Assembly (NCBI GenBank): GCA_025062195.1
Contig: JANXAS010000007.1
Span: 16,436-80,435 of the forward strand
Length of the DNA stretch: 64,000 bases
Direction: 5' to 3'
DNA from: Armatimonadota bacterium
GTDB taxonomy: Bacteria > Armatimonadota > Fervidibacteria > Fervidibacterales > Thermosaccharophagaceae
Below are positions 25,440-34,556 of this stretch, piece by piece; the stretch's first letter is position 1; the number at the start of each line of letters is the position of its first letter. Made by a program: the position numbers and the translations under genes. The notes beneath the pieces were generated by a model, which saw only the letters and a program-made list of their open reading frames with translations, was not told the DNA's origin and did not search any database.

Positions 25440-27894
25440 CGCTGCTTTCACCTACCCCGCTATTGCTGCCTACAACTAATGCTGCATCAACAACTTTATC
25501 ATCCGGATCCAACCTCATTAACCGTATGCCCTGTGCAGCCCTGCCGCTCAAAGAGATCGCTTTAACTTGCTGTCGTATCAGGATGCCCTTCGCCGTAATG
25601 AGAAGCACCTCATCATCCTCGCGAACCGTATGTAACGAAACGAGCTTACCGTTGCGCTCGCTCACCTTGATCCCGATGACACCCTTTCCACCCCTCCCTA
25701 TGCGTTTGAGCTGATCAAGCCTTGTGCGCTTCCCAAAGCCCATCTCGGTGACAAGCAACATCTCTGTTGTATCAGATTCAACAACATCCATCGCAGCGAC
25801 CGTATCATCATGGCGCAATTTGATGCCTCTTATACCGCCAGCTTGTCTACCCATTGGGCGAACTTCTTGCTCCGAGAACCTTATCACCATTCCGCCGGTT
25901 GTTGCGAGGATGATATCCCGTCCGCCATCCGTCCAGCGCGCCCAACAGAGTTCATCACCTTCATCAAGCTTTATCGCCTGAACGCCCCTTGACAGCCTTG
26001 TCTGGAATTGCTCAAGCGGCGTCTTTTTAACCAAGCCCATCTTTGTGCACATGAACAGATAACCACCTATATCAAACCTTGGTATGGGGACTGTAGCCAC
26101 AATCCTTTCACCATCATCAAGCTGTATCAGGTTGACTATTGGTGTTCCACGAGCCTGCCTTGATGCTACAGGGACTTCATACGCTTTGAGCTGATAGCAC
26201 TTGCCCTTGTTGGTGAAGAAGAGAATTGTATGATGTGTTGTCGCAACGAATATGTGTGAGACGATATCCTCTTCCTTCTTTGTCAGGGCAAGCAAGCCTC
26301 TTCCGCCGCGCTTTTGGACCCTGTATGTGCTAAGCGGCACACGCTTTATGTAGCCATCCCTCGTTATCGTGACGACAAGGTCCTGCAAATCAATTAAGTC
26401 CTCAAGCGACGCTTCTTCCGGTTCCTCTGGGATAAGAACCGTCCTTCTTGGGTCGCCATATTTGCCCTTCAGTTCCTTGAGTTCCCCTTTGATGACTTCC
26501 ATAAGCTGTCTTGGATGGCGTAGCAATCCTCTCAGGTATTCAATCTGCTTGATGAGCTCACGATATTCATCCTTTAAAGCCTGTTGGTCAAGCCTTGTCA
26601 ACCTCCCGAGCGGCATCTCAAGAACGGCATTTGCCTGTTGCTCTGTCAACTTGAACCTGCTCATGAGCTTACTTCTCGCTTCATTTCTATCCGCCGACTT
26701 TCGTATCAACCTTATTGCTTCCTCAATTCGTTGAGCCACCGCTCTTAAGCCCTCAACTATGTGGGCACGCTCCTCAGCCTGTCTAAGTTCAAATTCCGTC
26801 CGCCTGCGCACAACTTGCTTCCTATGCTCAATGAAGCGCAGCAGCAACTCCTTCAAGCTCAACACCTTCGGTTGATTGTCAACGAGCGCCAGCATGATAA
26901 TTCCGTATGTTGTTCTCAAGCTTGTGTGCTTGTAAAGTTTGTTTAAGATGACCCTCGCATTTGCATCCCTGCGCAGCTCAACAACGACTCTCATACCTGT
27001 GCGGTCTGTCTCATCGTTTACATCCGTAATCCCTTCAAGCTTTCGCTCCCTTACAAGGTTAGCTATTTGAACTATCAAAGCCTCTTTGCTCACCTGATAT
27101 GGCAGCTCAGTTATGACTATCCCAGTTCTGCCGCCCTCAAGCATTTCTATCGTTGCGCGCCCTTGAATCGTTATCGTTCCCCTTCCAGTCGTGTATGCTT
27201 GCTTTAGCCCTTTTGCTCCGAGCACGATTCCACCCGTCGGGAAATCCGGACCGGGAAGGAAGCGCATTATCTCGTCAATGCCAGCATTAGGGTTGTCTAT
27301 AAGCAGTATGAGCGCATCAACCACCTCGCTCAGGTTATGCGGCGGTATATTTGTCGCCATGGCAACGGCAATGCCAGTGGCACCGTTTATGAGCAAGTTT
27401 GGGACTTTTGAAGGCAACACAACTGGCTCACGATGCTTCTCATCGTAGTTTGGTCGGAAGTCAACCGTGTCCTTCTCAATGTCCCCGAGCATCTCCATCG
27501 CTATTTGAGAGAGCCTGCATTCGGTATATCTCATTGCAGCAGGCGGGTCACCATCTATGCTTCCGAAGTTTCCATGCCCATCAATTAGCGGATAGCGGGT
27601 GTTAAAGTCCTGAGCCATGCGCACAAGCGCATCGTAAATTGGAGCATCACCATGCGGGTGATACTTCTTCATCACCTCACCAACAACAGCAGCGCATTTC
27701 TCCCTCGGTCTGTCCGGGAACATGCGCTGCTCATACATCGCATATAGGATGCGCCTTTGGACCGGCTTTAAGCCGTCACGGACATCGGGGAGAGCGCGGC
27801 TCACTATGACGCTCATAGCATATCTCATGTAAGATGTGCGCATCTCATCAACGATGCTCGTTGGAATTATCTCCCTTGCAATTGTCGCAGACAA
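25423..27894 (-). CDS. gyrA: DNA gyrase subunit A
   Basis: The breakage-reunion subunit of the type II topoisomerase that introduces negative supercoils with GyrB. The protein is about 823 residues. It shows the N-terminal [20 protein letters not shown] block, the active-site Tyr in AAMRYTE, and six C-terminal beta-pinwheel blades. The first blade carries the GyrA box as QKRGGRG, which distinguishes it from ParC. In the quinolone-determining region the sequence is [10 protein letters not shown], with Ala where E. coli has Ser83. A TTG start is preferred because GGGGGTGG lies six bases upstream; a TTG seven codons earlier would place that site inside the gene. It is followed by archease with an overlap. 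Confidence 0.95.
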   Translation of the reverse strand: MSATIAREIIPTSIVDEMRTSYMRYAMSVIVSRALPDVRDGLKPVQRRILYAMYEQRMFPDRPREKCAAVVGEVMKKYHPHGDAPIYDALVRMAQDFNTRYPLIDGHGNFGSIDGDPPAAMRYTECRLSQIAMEMLGDIEKDTVDFRPNYDEKHREPVVLPSKVPNLLINGATGIAVAMATNIPPHNLSEVVDALILLIDNPNAGIDEIMRFLPGPDFPTGGIVLGAKGLKQAYTTGRGTITIQGRATIEMLEGGRTGIVITELPYQVSKEALIVQIANLVRERKLEGITDVNDETDRTGMRVVVELRRDANARVILNKLYKHTSLRTTYGIIMLALVDNQPKVLSLKELLLRFIEHRKQVVRRRTEFELRQAEERAHIVEGLRAVAQRIEEAIRLIRKSADRNEARSKLMSRFKLTEQQANAVLEMPLGRLTRLDQQALKDEYRELIKQIEYLRGLLRHPRQLMEVIKGELKELKGKYGDPRRTVLIPEEPEEASLEDLIDLQDLVVTITRDGYIKRVPLSTYRVQKRGGRGLLALTKKEEDIVSHIFVATTHHTILFFTNKGKCYQLKAYEVPVASRQARGTPIVNLIQLDDGERIVATVPIPRFDIGGYLFMCTKMGLVKKTPLEQFQTRLSRGVQAIKLDEGDELCWARWTDGGRDIILATTGGMVIRFSEQEVRPMGRQAGGIRGIKLRHDDTVAAMDVVESDTTEMLLVTEMGFGKRTRLDQLKRIGRGGKGVIGIKVSERNGKLVSLHTVREDDEVLLITAKGILIRQQVKAISLSGRAAQGIRLMRLDPDDKVVDAALVVGSNSGVGESSGEVKG

Positions 27895-27950
27895 ATTTAT
27901 CCACCCCCTATCCAACTGCGGAGAGTGTTAAAAATATTAAACCACTATCG

Positions 27951-28037
27951 TCACAGGGATATCGCTGCGCCGATTAACCCTACTGCAACTAACATGAATA
28001 GAGTTCGCTCAGTCAGCATCATTTTTGCAATTTTCAA
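27951..28037 (-). CDS. Possible 28-residue small membrane protein
   Basis: In the gap between dnaJ and gyrA a short frame from a TTG encodes a peptide ending MMLTERTLFMLVAVGLIGAA plus three residues. It would have a charged N-terminus followed by one hydrophobic segment, the layout of a single-pass micro-protein. An ATG pair five codons in could serve as the start. GGAGGG lies about 12 bases upstream of the TTG, a long but tolerable spacing. Same-strand genes flank it closely. Chance cannot be excluded at this length. Confidence 0.25.
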   Translation of the reverse strand: MKIAKMMLTERTLFMLVAVGLIGAAISL

Positions 28038-28138
28038 TGGCGAACAATGCCCTCCAACATTGCTTCCAAGGCGGTTGAAACTGCCCCAAAAGGGGGTTAG
28101 CAGTCACCCTTACATTTATTGCGCAACTCACGGTGAGA

Positions 28139-29287
28139 TTACTTGCGCTGCCCAAATGCTCCCTTCAGCTTCTCAAAGAAGGATTTCTCAGCACCCTTTG
28201 GACGGACATTCATACTTGCAGCAAGCTCAAGGAGCAATTTCCTCTGTTGCTGTGTCAGCTGCTTTGGCACATCCACTTTAACAGTGACATAGAGGTCGCC
28301 TTTGCTTCTCCCCTTCAAATCCGGCATGCCCTTATGCGGGATGCGCAGCACTTCATTTGGTTGTGTTCCTGGCGGAATGACAAGCTCAACACTGCCGTCA
28401 AGAGTGGGTATGGTGAGCATATCGCCCAAAGCAGCCTGTGGGAATGTTATCGTCACCTCTGTGAAAAGGTCTTTCCCCCTTCTTCTGAAGCGCTCATGTG
28501 GCGTTATCCGTATTTGGATATATAAGTCGCCGCGCTGCCCACCATACCGACCGGCATTACCTTGCCCAGGAAGGCGCAACTCCATACCGTCTTCAATACC
28601 GGCAGGTATCTCAACCGTAACCGTTTGTGTCTCCTTAGATCTTCCGGTGCCGCCACAACTCTTACAAATATCGTCAATCACCTTTCCGCTACCACCACAT
28701 GCAGGGCATGTGATGCTTGTCACCGACCTAACAAAGCCCCCAAAGCTCATTTGGGAATATGTGACACGCCCACTGCCACCGCACTCCGTGCAGAGGCGCA
28801 TGCTGCCGCGCTCTGCGCCAGTCCCATTGCAGTTGCTGCAGGTCACAAGCAGTGGCACCTGAATATCCTTCACAGCACCGTGATACGCTTCCTCAAGCGT
28901 CACAAAAAGCTCAACCGTTACATCCTCACCGCGCTCGGTGCGCCTTTCCCTCCTTGAAGACCTTGTTCCAGCACCAAAGAACGAATCAAAGATGTCAAAC
29001 AATTCGCTGAACGGATCGTATGCGCTGAAGTCGCCCCACGAAGGCACAGCCGGTTGGACATCAACGCGCCCATAGAGGTCATACATGCGGCGTTTCTCCG
29101 GGTCGCTCAAAACATGATACGCCTCGGCGATCTCCTTAAACCGCTCTTCCGCTTCCTTGCGCCTGTGCGGATTTAAGTCCGGATGCCATTCCTTGGCTAA
29201 GCGCTTAAAAGCGCGCTTTATCTCCTCCTGAGTGGCATTTCGTGGCACTCCAAGTATCGCATAATAATCCTTGTAATCGCTCGGCAT
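28139..29287 (-). CDS. dnaJ: Chaperone protein DnaJ
   Basis: The Hsp40 co-chaperone that delivers substrates to DnaK and stimulates its ATPase, 382 residues. The J-domain (residues about 5-70) contains the HPD motif in [10 protein letters not shown] Gly/Phe-rich region follows, then a zinc-binding domain with four CxxCxGxG motifs ([32 protein letters not shown]), and the two-lobed substrate-binding C-terminal domain. This is a complete type I DnaJ. GGGGG lies about ten bases before the ATG. It follows grpE by 32 bases on the same strand; dnaK and hrcA are not nearby. Confidence 0.95.
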   Translation of the reverse strand: MPSDYKDYYAILGVPRNATQEEIKRAFKRLAKEWHPDLNPHRRKEAEERFKEIAEAYHVLSDPEKRRMYDLYGRVDVQPAVPSWGDFSAYDPFSELFDIFDSFFGAGTRSSRRERRTERGEDVTVELFVTLEEAYHGAVKDIQVPLLVTCSNCNGTGAERGSMRLCTECGGSGRVTYSQMSFGGFVRSVTSITCPACGGSGKVIDDICKSCGGTGRSKETQTVTVEIPAGIEDGMELRLPGQGNAGRYGGQRGDLYIQIRITPHERFRRRGKDLFTEVTITFPQAALGDMLTIPTLDGSVELVIPPGTQPNEVLRIPHKGMPDLKGRSKGDLYVTVKVDVPKQLTQQQRKLLLELAASMNVRPKGAEKSFFEKLKGAFGQRK

Positions 29288-29319
29288 CTTAGGTCAACCC
29301 CCGAATGGAAAAACAGCAG

Positions 29320-30060
29320 CTAATTTGACTCATCCCCTGAAGGCGAATCAAGCCCACTAAGCTTATCACCCTTTGCAGATGGTGCAACAGCCACTTTTAC
29401 CTTTGCCGGACGAAGCACTATTTCATCCATCATATAGCCGCGTTGAACTTCTTCAAGTATTGTTCCCTCTTCAAATTGATCGGTCTCAACTCTTTCAACT
29501 GCCTCATGATACTGAGGCTCAAAGTGCTCATTCAAAGTCGGTATAACCCTCACACCAAGTTTATTGAGGGCGCTGATGAATCTTCTATGAACAAGCTCAA
29601 TGCCAGTTTTTATCGCCTCCAAATCGGTGGCATCCTTTGCAGCTTCAATTGAGCGCTCAAGGTCATCAATCACACACAATAGCTCAACCAATGCTTGTCT
29701 CTTACCCTCACGGAAAGCGAAAGCTCTCTCCGACATGACTCTCCGACGCAAGTTCTGGTATTCAGCAACAGCGCGCAACCACCTATTGCGCAACTCTTCA
29801 GCTTCTCGTGTGACTTCCTCCAAACGCTCGCGAAGCTGTTCAACCTCGGCTTGAATGCTTTCAACCGTTTGCGCTTCAACTTTCCCCTCACGGGGCATTG
29901 GCGCTTGTTCGTTAACTTTAACAGCGTTGGCAGCCTCGTCTTTCTCAGCAAAGGAAAACGCAGTTAAATTAGCCTCACCGCAAACGGCATCGTTTTGTTT
30001 AACATCCGCAGCCCCACCCGATGCGAGTTCATCCTTGCCTTGCTCATCATTGAGCGCCAT
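29320..30060 (-). CDS. grpE: Nucleotide exchange factor GrpE
   Basis: The nucleotide exchange factor of the DnaK system, about 246 residues. After an acidic, disordered N-terminus (residues 1-75) comes a long coiled coil (ESIQAEVEQLRERLEEVTRE), then the diagnostic RAVAEYQNLRRRV and the C-terminal beta domain with PQYHEAVERVET and VLRPAKVKVA. The ATG at 30060 is chosen because GGAGGAG lies seven to nine bases upstream; a frame extending to 30180 has no signal. I looked for a CIRCE heat-shock operator upstream and did not find one, so HrcA control is not supported here. Confidence 0.93.
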   Translation of the reverse strand: MALNDEQGKDELASGGAADVKQNDAVCGEANLTAFSFAEKDEAANAVKVNEQAPMPREGKVEAQTVESIQAEVEQLRERLEEVTREAEELRNRWLRAVAEYQNLRRRVMSERAFAFREGKRQALVELLCVIDDLERSIEAAKDATDLEAIKTGIELVHRRFISALNKLGVRVIPTLNEHFEPQYHEAVERVETDQFEEGTILEEVQRGYMMDEIVLRPAKVKVAVAPSAKGDKLSGLDSPSGDESN

Positions 30061-30559
30061 AACATCATCTCCTCCTCGCTTCAAGATTATGTCACTAAGC
30101 ATGAAATGTGGATGGTAACCGACGCGGGTATGAGAGGTTGCAATGCAGGTAATGCCGATGAACAAATTGGGAATTGCCAACTTACATTTTAGCGCATGGC
30201 GGCGTGCCGAATCTCAACTGCATGATGCAAACGAACATGTGAAGGGCTAACATCTCACTCAGCCAAAAAACTTTGTCATCATTCATTCAAGCGAACTCGG
30301 TTCCATTACGCATCGCTCTCACTCTGCCGCTTACAATTTGCCCATTGCAACAATACACATTGAAGAGGAGTTACACATGTTGTTTTGCAAGAGCGGACGG
30401 CAGCCCGCCGGATAAATTCCGGAAAAATGGGGCAATTTTTGGGAATGGCGTTAGTGCCCCTCGGATAATCAGTTTCGCTCTTTACTTCAATGTTGTTGGT
30501 AAGCGTTTCTTTCACAGCCATGCCATGAGCTTTAGCCCATGGTCACTGACGAATCCTTT

Positions 30560-30612
30560 GAGCGCCGTCCTTAGGCGACGGTGAAAATTTTCGCCAAATC
30601 AATTTGGCGCTC
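30560..30612. repeat. Inverted pair of hairpin elements (BIME-like)
   Basis: Two hairpins with the same edge sequence face each other. The left one begins GAGCG and has arms CCGTC/GACGG. The right one ends CGCTC and has arms CCAAAT/ATTTGG. They meet at the palindrome GAAAATTTTC. The edges match but the arms differ, and each arm set is self-complementary. The arrangement is like the bidirectional REP pairs of enterobacteria. Confidence 0.65.
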
Positions 30613-30753
30613 GTTTGCTTCGTCATCAACCATTGCCTAAAGCCAGTAAATGGATAACTAAGCACCAAAAGTTTGTAGCAAAAGGGCGTCGTGAATTATT
30701 CATTGTCTATCTGCCTATCTTCTGATTTGCCATTTGCCCATCTTCCGACCTTT

Positions 30754-30791
30754 CCAATTTCGGCTCGGCGGTAGCCTCGCCCTCCCATTGG
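30754..30791. repeat. GC-rich core repeat, copy 1
   Basis: The 20-base core GGCTCGGCGGTAGCCTCGCC is flanked by short complementary arms, CCAAT on the left and ATTGG on the right. The same core occurs at 31112-31168 and 31173-31222 with different arms. The core itself can fold (GGCT/AGCC). Confidence 0.6.
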
Positions 30792-30895
30792 TTCGTAGTA
30801 AGGCACGGAGCAAAGCGGAGTGCCGTCAAAATGAGTGCAAACTTCAATGCGCAAGTAAAACAGTAAAACTATGCCATCGCACTTTGCGCCAAGTT

Positions 30896-31046
30896 AACGC
30901 CACCACACTTTAGCTTCGTGGCTAACTACGAACCTAAGCGGCTTTTTGACGCCACTACGCTTTAGCTTCGTGGCTAACTACGAACTTAAACAGCTTTTGA
31001 CGCCACTTCGCTTTAGCTTCGTGGCTAACTAAGAACCTAAACAACA
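30896..31046 (+). repeat. Three-unit tandem repeat, 51-52 bp period
   Basis: Three consecutive units begin at about 30896, 30948 and 30999. Each contains GCCAC, then CTTTAGCTTCGTGGCTAAC, followed by GAACCTAA or GAACTTAA. Within each unit TTAGC/GCTAA arms can form a short stem. The units are nearly identical over most of their length, differing mainly after the fixed block. There is no unique spacer alternation, so it is not a CRISPR array. Confidence 0.8.
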
Positions 31047-31058
31047 AAGTCCTCAGAG

Positions 31059-31078
31059 GGCAAGCCTACTGGCTTGCC
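31059..31078. repeat. Perfect hairpin GGCAAGCC/GGCTTGCC
   Basis: A perfect eight-base stem with a TACT loop, followed by GCTC. The GCTC edge is shared with the hairpins at 30592-30609 and 31337-31354, although the arms are unrelated. Confidence 0.6.
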
Positions 31079-31111
31079 GCTCCTTCAGACAACCTTTTCC
31101 TGCCCTTACAC

Positions 31112-31168
31112 GGCACACAAATTTTCGGCTCGGCAGTAGCCTCGCCATCCGAAAACGAATTTTGTGCC
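31112..31168. repeat. GC-rich core repeat, copy 2, with long arms
   Basis: A variant of the core (GGCTCGGCAGTAGCCTCGCC) sits at the tip of a longer imperfect palindrome. The left arm is GGCACACAAATTTTCGG, and the right arm, ending AATTTTGTGCC, is largely its reverse complement. These are the longest arms among the three copies. Confidence 0.65.
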
Positions 31169-31172
31169 TTGC

Positions 31173-31222
31173 ACTCATTTTCGGCTCGGCGGTAGCCTCG
31201 CCCTCTGAAACAGACTTTGAGT
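31173..31222. repeat. GC-rich core repeat, copy 3
   Basis: The exact core GGCTCGGCGGTAGCCTCGCC is enclosed by the short complementary arms ACTCA and TGAGT. The flanks also share TTGCACT with copy 2's right side, suggesting the copies arose by local duplication or repeated insertion. Confidence 0.55.
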
Positions 31223-31336
31223 TCAGAGCCTTGCACTTAACATTGAATTTGACTTGGCAGCGCAAAAAGTGAAACTGATTATCTGGAAACTGATTATCTG
31301 TCAGGTGAGCGCCGAGCTTATTCGGCAAGACTTTTC

Positions 31337-31354
31337 CGCCATCTAAAGATGGCG
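31337..31354. repeat. Perfect hairpin CGCCATCT/AGATGGCG
   Basis: A perfect eight-base stem with an AA loop, preceded by TTTTC and followed by CTC. These edges match the right half of the inverted pair at 30560-30612. Confidence 0.6.
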
Positions 31355-31474
31355 CTCAAAAAGCTGTCATCAGCTATGAGCTATAGCCTGTAGCATGATT
31401 TGAAAAACGCCCACCAACAAAGCTCGCGATAGAGGGCGGACCTATAAACACGATGAAGGTAGGGGGTGAAATTT

Positions 31475-33286
31475 ATGTGCCGTCTTCAAAATCGCCTGCC
31501 ATACATTGTGGTGCTGTCCATGGCGCTCTGGCTGTATAATTTATCTTCACTCGCCACCTGTGCATCTGTGACGGGGCGAGTCTTTGAAGATGCGAACGGG
31601 AATGGCACCTATGATGATGGGGAAGCGGCTATAGCTGGTGTGATAGTCACCGACGGACGAAAGGTAACTGTGACGGATGCTCATGGACATTACAAGCTCA
31701 CTTGCGACCAATCCACACGCTTTATTTACATCACACAGCCAACCGGCTGGAAAGCAACCCAAGGTTGGTTCAAAAGGCTAAGCGCAAATGAAAAGGGTGA
31801 TGCCGCCAAAATTGACTTCCCGATGGTCAAGCAAAAGCAGCAGATGCCCTTCTTCTTCATACACATCACAGATGTGCACATTGCAAGCCCGGCAACGGCG
31901 ATGTCACTTCACAGGCTATTAACCGAAATTGATGGGGCACAAGTTAAGCCGTCATTTATCGTCATCACGGGCGATTTGGTGGCAGCTGGCGATGCCGTCC
32001 CAGAAAGCACTGCAAGGCATTTGTTTGAACTTTACAAGGGTGCTTGTGAGGGCATTATTCTGCCAGTATACCATGTCGTCGGAAACCACGATTTAGTGAG
32101 TGTAAACTTTAAAGGCAACGGCACGGTTGACACATTCTCAGAAGCATACGGCAAAGGCATGTTTGAGATGTTGCTTAGTCCACGCTATTATGGGTTTGAA
32201 CATGCAGGCATACATTTTTTATCCCTTGATTTGCATCCAATTCATGACGGGAGACAGGCTATCGGGCTTGATGTGGGACAAATTGAGTGGCTGAGGCAGT
32301 ATGCGCGCTGCCTGAAAGGCGGCACAAAGCTCATCATGTTTGCGCATGTGCCAATAACACGAATACCTGCCGAACAGGCAATTTTGCTTCTCGGCATGTT
32401 CAGCCATTGCAAATTGCTCTCTATACACTCCGGAGATGAGCATAGGGTATTCTCAATTGACTTCGGCTCATGGCGCCAATTTATATCTGGCGCACTTTCG
32501 GGGAGCTGGTGGACCGGTCCGAATCCGGATGGCTATCCGCAGGGCTACTCAATTGTATGCGTTGAGGATGCCAAAGTGGATGTCCGCTACGTGCCGGCAT
32601 GGCGAAGGCTTGCACCAATTCCAGTTGAGCCACCTGTAACTGTTGCTTATGGCGGCTTCAACATGATACCGACATATTCGGGCGTCCAAAGGCTGTTGGT
32701 TCAAACACTGCGCATACACACCGACGCCAAATCGGTGCGTGCGAGAATTGGCTTTGGAAAATGGACTGAGTTGCGCAAGGTGCGCGATGAGATTTGCACA
32801 TCGCTTTGGGAAGGCTTGATTGAGACAGAGGGGCAGCGCGACGGTATGGCGATGTTGACCATATCGGCAGGTTCAGAGGGGATCAGCGAGTTGTCCCAAT
32901 ACCGCATATTCGTATACAATGCAAGGACACCGTATACGGCAACCGAGGATGCGGTATTGCATATTGAGCTGGACGAAGTTGACGGCATGGTGAGCGTGTT
33001 CGTTGAAGAGTTAGAGGTGGCTAAGGTGCAGCCAAAGGATGGCGCAAAAAGAGTCATCGCATCATTGCGCATACCAAAAGATGTGCTCACAAAGAGGGTT
33101 GTGAAGGTGCGCCTTGCTTCGGGGATTATCGGTAAGTCGCAGGTTGATGACCTTATCATTCGCCATGCCTCACTTATATATGGCGGGAGAAAACTCGCTG
33201 ACGAACGCATCAGCGGAACGATTACAATTGGCGATGACATCACCGGTAGGAAAGGCGAAGCAGTGCTCCTGTTTGAATTGCCATAA
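31475..33286 (+). CDS. Secreted calcineurin-like phosphoesterase with N-terminal SdrD-B-like domain
   Basis: A protein of about 603 residues with a signal peptide (LPYIVVLSMALWLYNLSSLATCA). Residues about 35-110 form an SdrD/Cna-B-like beta domain with a calcium-loop-like DANGNGTYDDGE. The catalytic metallophosphoesterase domain follows with the ordered motifs HITDVH (about 133), VITGDLV, VVGNHDL, FAHVP and HSGDEH, all in the usual places. Substrates could be phosphomonoesters or phosphodiesters of nucleotides, lipids or sugars outside the cytoplasm. The last 150 residues are a separate beta-rich domain. The ATG at 31475 has GGGGGTGA a few bases upstream. It is the first gene after the repeat island. 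Confidence 0.85.
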   Translation: MCRLQNRLPYIVVLSMALWLYNLSSLATCASVTGRVFEDANGNGTYDDGEAAIAGVIVTDGRKVTVTDAHGHYKLTCDQSTRFIYITQPTGWKATQGWFKRLSANEKGDAAKIDFPMVKQKQQMPFFFIHITDVHIASPATAMSLHRLLTEIDGAQVKPSFIVITGDLVAAGDAVPESTARHLFELYKGACEGIILPVYHVVGNHDLVSVNFKGNGTVDTFSEAYGKGMFEMLLSPRYYGFEHAGIHFLSLDLHPIHDGRQAIGLDVGQIEWLRQYARCLKGGTKLIMFAHVPITRIPAEQAILLLGMFSHCKLLSIHSGDEHRVFSIDFGSWRQFISGALSGSWWTGPNPDGYPQGYSIVCVEDAKVDVRYVPAWRRLAPIPVEPPVTVAYGGFNMIPTYSGVQRLLVQTLRIHTDAKSVRARIGFGKWTELRKVRDEICTSLWEGLIETEGQRDGMAMLTISAGSEGISELSQYRIFVYNARTPYTATEDAVLHIELDEVDGMVSVFVEELEVAKVQPKDGAKRVIASLRIPKDVLTKRVVKVRLASGIIGKSQVDDLIIRHASLIYGGRKLADERISGTITIGDDITGRKGEAVLLFELP

Positions 33287-33353
33287 GCATGCGCCATCAT
33301 AAGTGGCGAGGACAGAAAGTGTGGTGAGTTTCAGGGGCACTAAATGGTGAACA

Positions 33354-34553
33354 ATGATGGATTTACGAGACAGGCTAAAGTTGCTCTCGTTGGAGGCTTG
33401 CGTTGAAGTTGCCGACCCAACTGAGGCGCCACAGTTGCTTACGCAAAAGGGTGTTGCTGCAAGCCAACGCCTTATCGGCAACCTTGTTAAGTCCATTTAT
33501 GTGGCGAAGGCTCCATCATTTAGCGGCACAAGCGAAGTGCCATTGCTGAAGACGCTGCTAACGAATGCTTGCCGAAAAGATTGTCGTTACTGCTCAACAA
33601 GTTGTCTCGTTGACAGACGCACCATCAGCGTTACACCATACGAACTTGCGATGGCATTCATGGAAATGTATCGCCGCGGGCTTGTAAGGGGTCTCTTCCT
33701 GAGTTCGGGCGTCCATGGTAGTGCTGATGCCACAATGGAGATGCTCATAGATGCTGCCGTTATCCTTCGGCGGAAACTCGGCTATGATGGTTACCTGCAC
33801 CTTAAAGTGATGCCGGGCGCAAGCGAGGATGCCGTAAGGCAAGCGGCAAAGCTCGCTGACAGGTTGTCATGCAACCTTGAAGCGCCAAACGAGAGCAGGC
33901 TAAGGGCAATAGCTCCAAGCAAGGATTTTGATGGTGAGATATGGAAGACACTCACTATCATAGGCAAGTGCGCAAAGGAGGGACTGCTCAAATCCGGCTA
34001 TACGACGCAGCTTGTTGTCGGTGCTGCTGGTGAATCGGACCGAGAAATACTGGTCACGGTATGGCTACTATACAGGCAGCATGGTTTGCACCGCGCATAC
34101 TACAGCGGTTTTATACCAATAGCTGGGACGCCGATGGAGAATCACCCTCCCACATCGCCACAGAGGCAGATGAGACTGTATCAAGCCGATTGGCTGCTGC
34201 GGTTTTACGGGTTTAAACTTGACGAGCTTCCATTTGACGAGTCCGGCAACCTGCCGCTTAATGTTGACCCAAAGATGGCTTGGGCAATGGCGCACACCGA
34301 TACTTTCCCAATTGAGGTGAATGAAGCTCCAAGGGAGCTTTTATTGCGCGTGCCCGGAATAGGCATAAACGCTGCAGAACGCATAATCAAGGCAAGGAGG
34401 GAACGCAAGCTCACATCGGTTGAGCAAATTAAGGCGCTCGGCGTGGCAGTTGAGCGCTGTGCGCCATTCATCTTGCTTGATGGCAAATCACCGGCAAAAC
34501 GAAAGCTATTGCGCCTGCCAATTGAGCCATATGGATCTCACCGCGCAAATTGA
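33354..34553 (+). CDS. Radical SAM protein with C-terminal helix-hairpin-helix (putative DNA modification/repair type)
   Basis: A protein of about 399 residues. The radical SAM cluster motif CRKDCRYC (CxxxCxxC) is near residue 75, after a VPLLKTLLTNAC strand. FLSSGVHGSADATMEML and a LHLKVMPGASE strand follow, as in TIGR03916-type 'putative DNA modification/repair radical SAM' proteins. The C-terminal 60 residues are a helix-hairpin-helix (LLRVPGIGINAAERIIKARR), a DNA-contact fold. The partner DUF4130-type protein usually found beside this family is not adjacent. The ATG has GGTGA upstream. The stop is three bases from the stop of the convergent csaB gene. The reaction is not established. Confidence 0.85.
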   Translation: MMDLRDRLKLLSLEACVEVADPTEAPQLLTQKGVAASQRLIGNLVKSIYVAKAPSFSGTSEVPLLKTLLTNACRKDCRYCSTSCLVDRRTISVTPYELAMAFMEMYRRGLVRGLFLSSGVHGSADATMEMLIDAAVILRRKLGYDGYLHLKVMPGASEDAVRQAAKLADRLSCNLEAPNESRLRAIAPSKDFDGEIWKTLTIIGKCAKEGLLKSGYTTQLVVGAAGESDREILVTVWLLYRQHGLHRAYYSGFIPIAGTPMENHPPTSPQRQMRLYQADWLLRFYGFKLDELPFDESGNLPLNVDPKMAWAMAHTDTFPIEVNEAPRELLLRVPGIGINAAERIIKARRERKLTSVEQIKALGVAVERCAPFILLDGKSPAKRKLLRLPIEPYGSHRAN

Positions 34554-34556
34554 CGC

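Larger units (their letters stand above)
30061..31474. other. Gene-free, palindrome-rich island
   Basis: About 1.4 kb without a credible gene lies between divergent grpE and a secreted phosphoesterase. The grpE promoter must lie in the first part (30061-30280). The rest, especially 30380-31370, is crowded with hairpins, three copies of a GC-rich core and a triple tandem repeat, listed separately. Longer open frames here are low-complexity and lack ribosome binding sites. No tRNA, RNase P RNA, tmRNA or SRP RNA signature was recognised. Confidence 0.7.

Noticed and set aside
30061..30280. CIRCE operator upstream of grpE
   Set aside because: No TTAGCACTC-N9-GAGTGCTAA sequence or close variant was found.
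30896..31046. Possible CRISPR array
   Set aside because: The three units are tandem with near-identical full-length sequence; there is no repeat/spacer alternation and no cas gene in the window.
30380..31370. RNase P RNA, tmRNA or SRP RNA in the island
   Set aside because: None of the conserved signature blocks of these RNAs could be seen; the structure consists of short independent hairpins.
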